A DNA stretch of 14,278 nucleotides, taken from positions 1 through 14,278 of the forward strand of contig CACYCU010000005.1 in NCBI GenBank assembly GCA_902772945.1, in the 5' to 3' direction. Numbering within the stretch: position 1 is the first letter of the stretch; each line of letters opens with the position of its first letter. The notes beneath the pieces were generated by a model. The model had not been told where the DNA came from and did no database searches. It worked only from the letters and a program-made list of their open reading frames with translations. Below are positions 13,065-14,278 of the stretch, piece after piece. A program made the translations under genes and the position numbers. The stretch is from an uncultured bacterium. Lineage in GTDB: Bacteria > Cyanobacteriota > Vampirovibrionia > Gastranaerophilales > Gastranaerophilaceae.

Positions 13065-13547
13065 ATGTTTATAAAACCGGATTATGATATTGAAAATATT
13101 TATGCAATAAACCTTGAAGAATTAAAAGCTTTGGGGATTAGTGCATTATTGTTTGATTTGGACAGCACATTAATGGGTTCAAAAACAGGCTATTATACCG
13201 AAAAAACTCTTGAATGGCTTAAAAATGTCAAAAAAGATTTTTTTGTCGGTGTTGTATCAAACAACTATAATCCTTCATATATGGAAAAGGTCAGAGCATG
13301 CACCGATTTTCCGATAGTTTTTGAAGCGCATAAACCAAATATTAAAGTTACAAAAACATTTATGGATGAATATGGTTTAAAACCGAGTACGACTTGCTTT
13401 GTTGGAGACAGACCGCTTACAGATATATTATGTGGGAAAAGACTGGGCTGCAAAACAATTTTAGTTGATTCAATAACTGCTGATATAGAAAAACCAATTG
13501 TTCGTTTTGCTCGAAAACTTGAAAGATTGAGCATTAGAAAATATTAA
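13065..13547 (+). CDS. yqeG: YqeG-type HAD family IIIA phosphatase
   Basis: The 160-residue cytosolic protein carries all HAD motifs: motif I LLFDLDSTL (Asp31 nucleophile and Asp33), motif II VVSNN (about 66-70), motif III Lys in HKPNIKV (about 88-92) and motif IV VGDRPLTDI (about 115-123), which ends in the metal-binding Asp pattern typical of YqeG. It lacks a large cap domain. Relatives in cyanobacteria, plants and Firmicutes include phosphatidylglycerophosphate phosphatases, which make phosphatidylglycerol; that role is plausible but unproved here. The N-terminal KPDYDIENIYAINLEELKAL is family-typical, supporting the ATG at 13065. No Shine-Dalgarno is visible in the A-rich leader. It is 78 bases after the U32 gene, with a palindromic element between, so transcription may be shared. 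Confidence 0.9.
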   Translation: MFIKPDYDIENIYAINLEELKALGISALLFDLDSTLMGSKTGYYTEKTLEWLKNVKKDFFVGVVSNNYNPSYMEKVRACTDFPIVFEAHKPNIKVTKTFMDEYGLKPSTTCFVGDRPLTDILCGKRLGCKTILVDSITADIEKPIVRFARKLERLSIRKY

Positions 13548-13621
13548 TTTTTGTAAAGTTAAATTAAAAGAATATCAAAATTTTTATTTCAGAAGTATTA
13601 AAACTTTTGAAAGGTAAAATT

Positions 13622-14278
13622 ATGACAAGAATTATAACAAACGACTACAATAAACCATATCAGCTTCCTTCTACAGCAACAACGATAGGAGCTGTAGCCG
13701 CAGGGACACTGGTCAGCACTAGCATACCAAATTTAAATATGAGATTTTTATCTCCTGCAATTATGAGAAAAGCCCAATATTATTCAAAAAACATTGATAC
13801 AAAAACATTACAAGAAAATATTGAATCCGCATTCGAAAAATCAGGTCTAAAACAAAAAGGAGTAGAATTACTTAATGTAAGAGAAATTGAAAAAAGCAAA
13901 GAAATTCCTGTCGAAAACCAAAAATTAGCAGACTCAATTAATAAACAATTTGACAGATTTATACCTAAAAAATTTCGCAAAAATAGAGAAATTCAAAAGA
14001 AATTAGCACAATTTAAAAGAAATTTACAAATCACAATCGAAAAAGGTAAAAATGCTGCATATTTTGATGTAACAAATAAACTTGCCGTCAATATCGAAAA
14101 ACTAGGTACGAGCACTTTCCATGAAATAGGGCACGCATTGAATGCAAATAACAGCAGATTTTGGAAAATTGTTCAAAAATCAAGACCGATAGCTCTTTTA
14201 GGTGGAGTATTCACGGCTACAGCTTTATTAAAACGTAAAAAAGTTGAAAACGAAACGCCAAAAAATAATTTTGATAAA
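13622..14278 (+). CDS. Putative zinc-metallopeptidase-like protein with HEIGH motif, partial (C-terminus outside window)
   Basis: An open frame of 219 codons runs from the ATG at 13622 off the right edge. AAAGGT (about 13609-13614) is a good ribosome binding site. Residues about 20-40 are weakly hydrophobic (TIGAVAAGTLVSTS), a possible membrane-targeting segment. About 50-150 are strongly basic and helical (e.g. KKFRKNREIQKKLAQFKRNL). Then YFDVTNKLAVNIEKLGTSTF leads into HEIGHALNA with His167, Glu168 and His171, the HExxH signature of zinc metallopeptidases, followed by a hydrophobic helix (about 188-203, PIALLGGVFTATALL). The third zinc ligand and the rest of the protein are beyond the window. 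The layout suggests a membrane-associated protease of unassigned family. It is not a clean match to any family I can name. Confidence 0.75.
   Translation, partial: MTRIITNDYNKPYQLPSTATTIGAVAAGTLVSTSIPNLNMRFLSPAIMRKAQYYSKNIDTKTLQENIESAFEKSGLKQKGVELLNVREIEKSKEIPVENQKLADSINKQFDRFIPKKFRKNREIQKKLAQFKRNLQITIEKGKNAAYFDVTNKLAVNIEKLGTSTFHEIGHALNANNSRFWKIVQKSRPIALLGGVFTATALLKRKKVENETPKNNFDK

Noticed and set aside
1..14278. Search for CRISPR arrays, tRNA or rRNA genes, insertion sequences, toxin-antitoxin pairs or phage genes
   Set aside because: By reading both strands I found no regularly spaced repeats, no tRNA-like cloverleaf or TTCGA-type loop in the gaps, and no transposase or integrase motifs.

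Overview
The window is AT-rich, densely packed bacterial DNA. Several features point to a host-associated non-photosynthetic relative of Cyanobacteria, such as Gastranaerophilales/Vampirovibrionia ('Melainabacteria'): the pilin-like N-terminus with the KRFG/FTLAEVLITLGIIGVVAA signature, a soluble histidine kinase with an H-box of the NHDLKVPVIAQIRALELL type, an AsmA-like protein (implying an outer membrane), low GC and short intergenic gaps. The taxonomic placement is an inference from these features, not from a marker gene. No rRNA, tRNA, CRISPR array, insertion sequence or phage gene was recognised.

Layout. 1-2275 (-) is one long uninterrupted frame for an AsmA/TamB-like envelope protein whose C-terminus lies off the left edge. 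2388-3119 (+) is a small kinase-like protein with a degenerate ATPase domain. 3138-3548 (+) is a secreted four-cysteine protein. 3545-4897 (-) is glutamate dehydrogenase, tail to tail with it. From a back-to-back promoter region at 4914-4970, 4999-5718 and 5732-6040 (+) encode a SIMPL-domain protein and a small exported protein. They run tail to tail into a DMT-family transporter at 6037-6876 (-). A type IV pilin-like prepilin follows at 6951-7592 (-), with its own terminator and a consensus promoter. A 288-bp regulatory region with two copies of a palindrome separates it from 7881-9764 (+), a GH77 4-alpha-glucanotransferase. After a strong hairpin comes 9817-10662 (+), an exported TPR plus half-propeller protein. 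10664-11488 (-) is a MalG-type sugar ABC permease with no partner subunits nearby. It is preceded by a 44-residue single-helix membrane ORF at 11496-11630 (-). On the + strand come a U32 family protein (11739-12986), a palindromic intergenic element, a YqeG-type HAD phosphatase (13065-13547) and the start of an HEIGH zinc-metallopeptidase-like protein (13622 to the edge).

How the genes relate. This is mostly a chromosomal housekeeping and envelope region, not one pathway. Glutamate dehydrogenase serves ammonia assimilation. The GH77 enzyme and the permease both relate to alpha-glucan or sugar use but are not in one operon. The AsmA-like, SIMPL, pilin and three small exported proteins are envelope functions. 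The most distinctive points are the unannotated small membrane ORF coupled to an orphan permease that carries a 12-T homopolymer, three tail-to-tail gene pairs with stops overlapping or 1 bp apart, a pilin stop codon in the loop of a perfect hairpin, paired palindromes between pilin and malQ, a possible leaderless gene, and a hairpin abutting the ribosome binding site of the TPR/propeller gene. I saw no convincing new multi-gene system.
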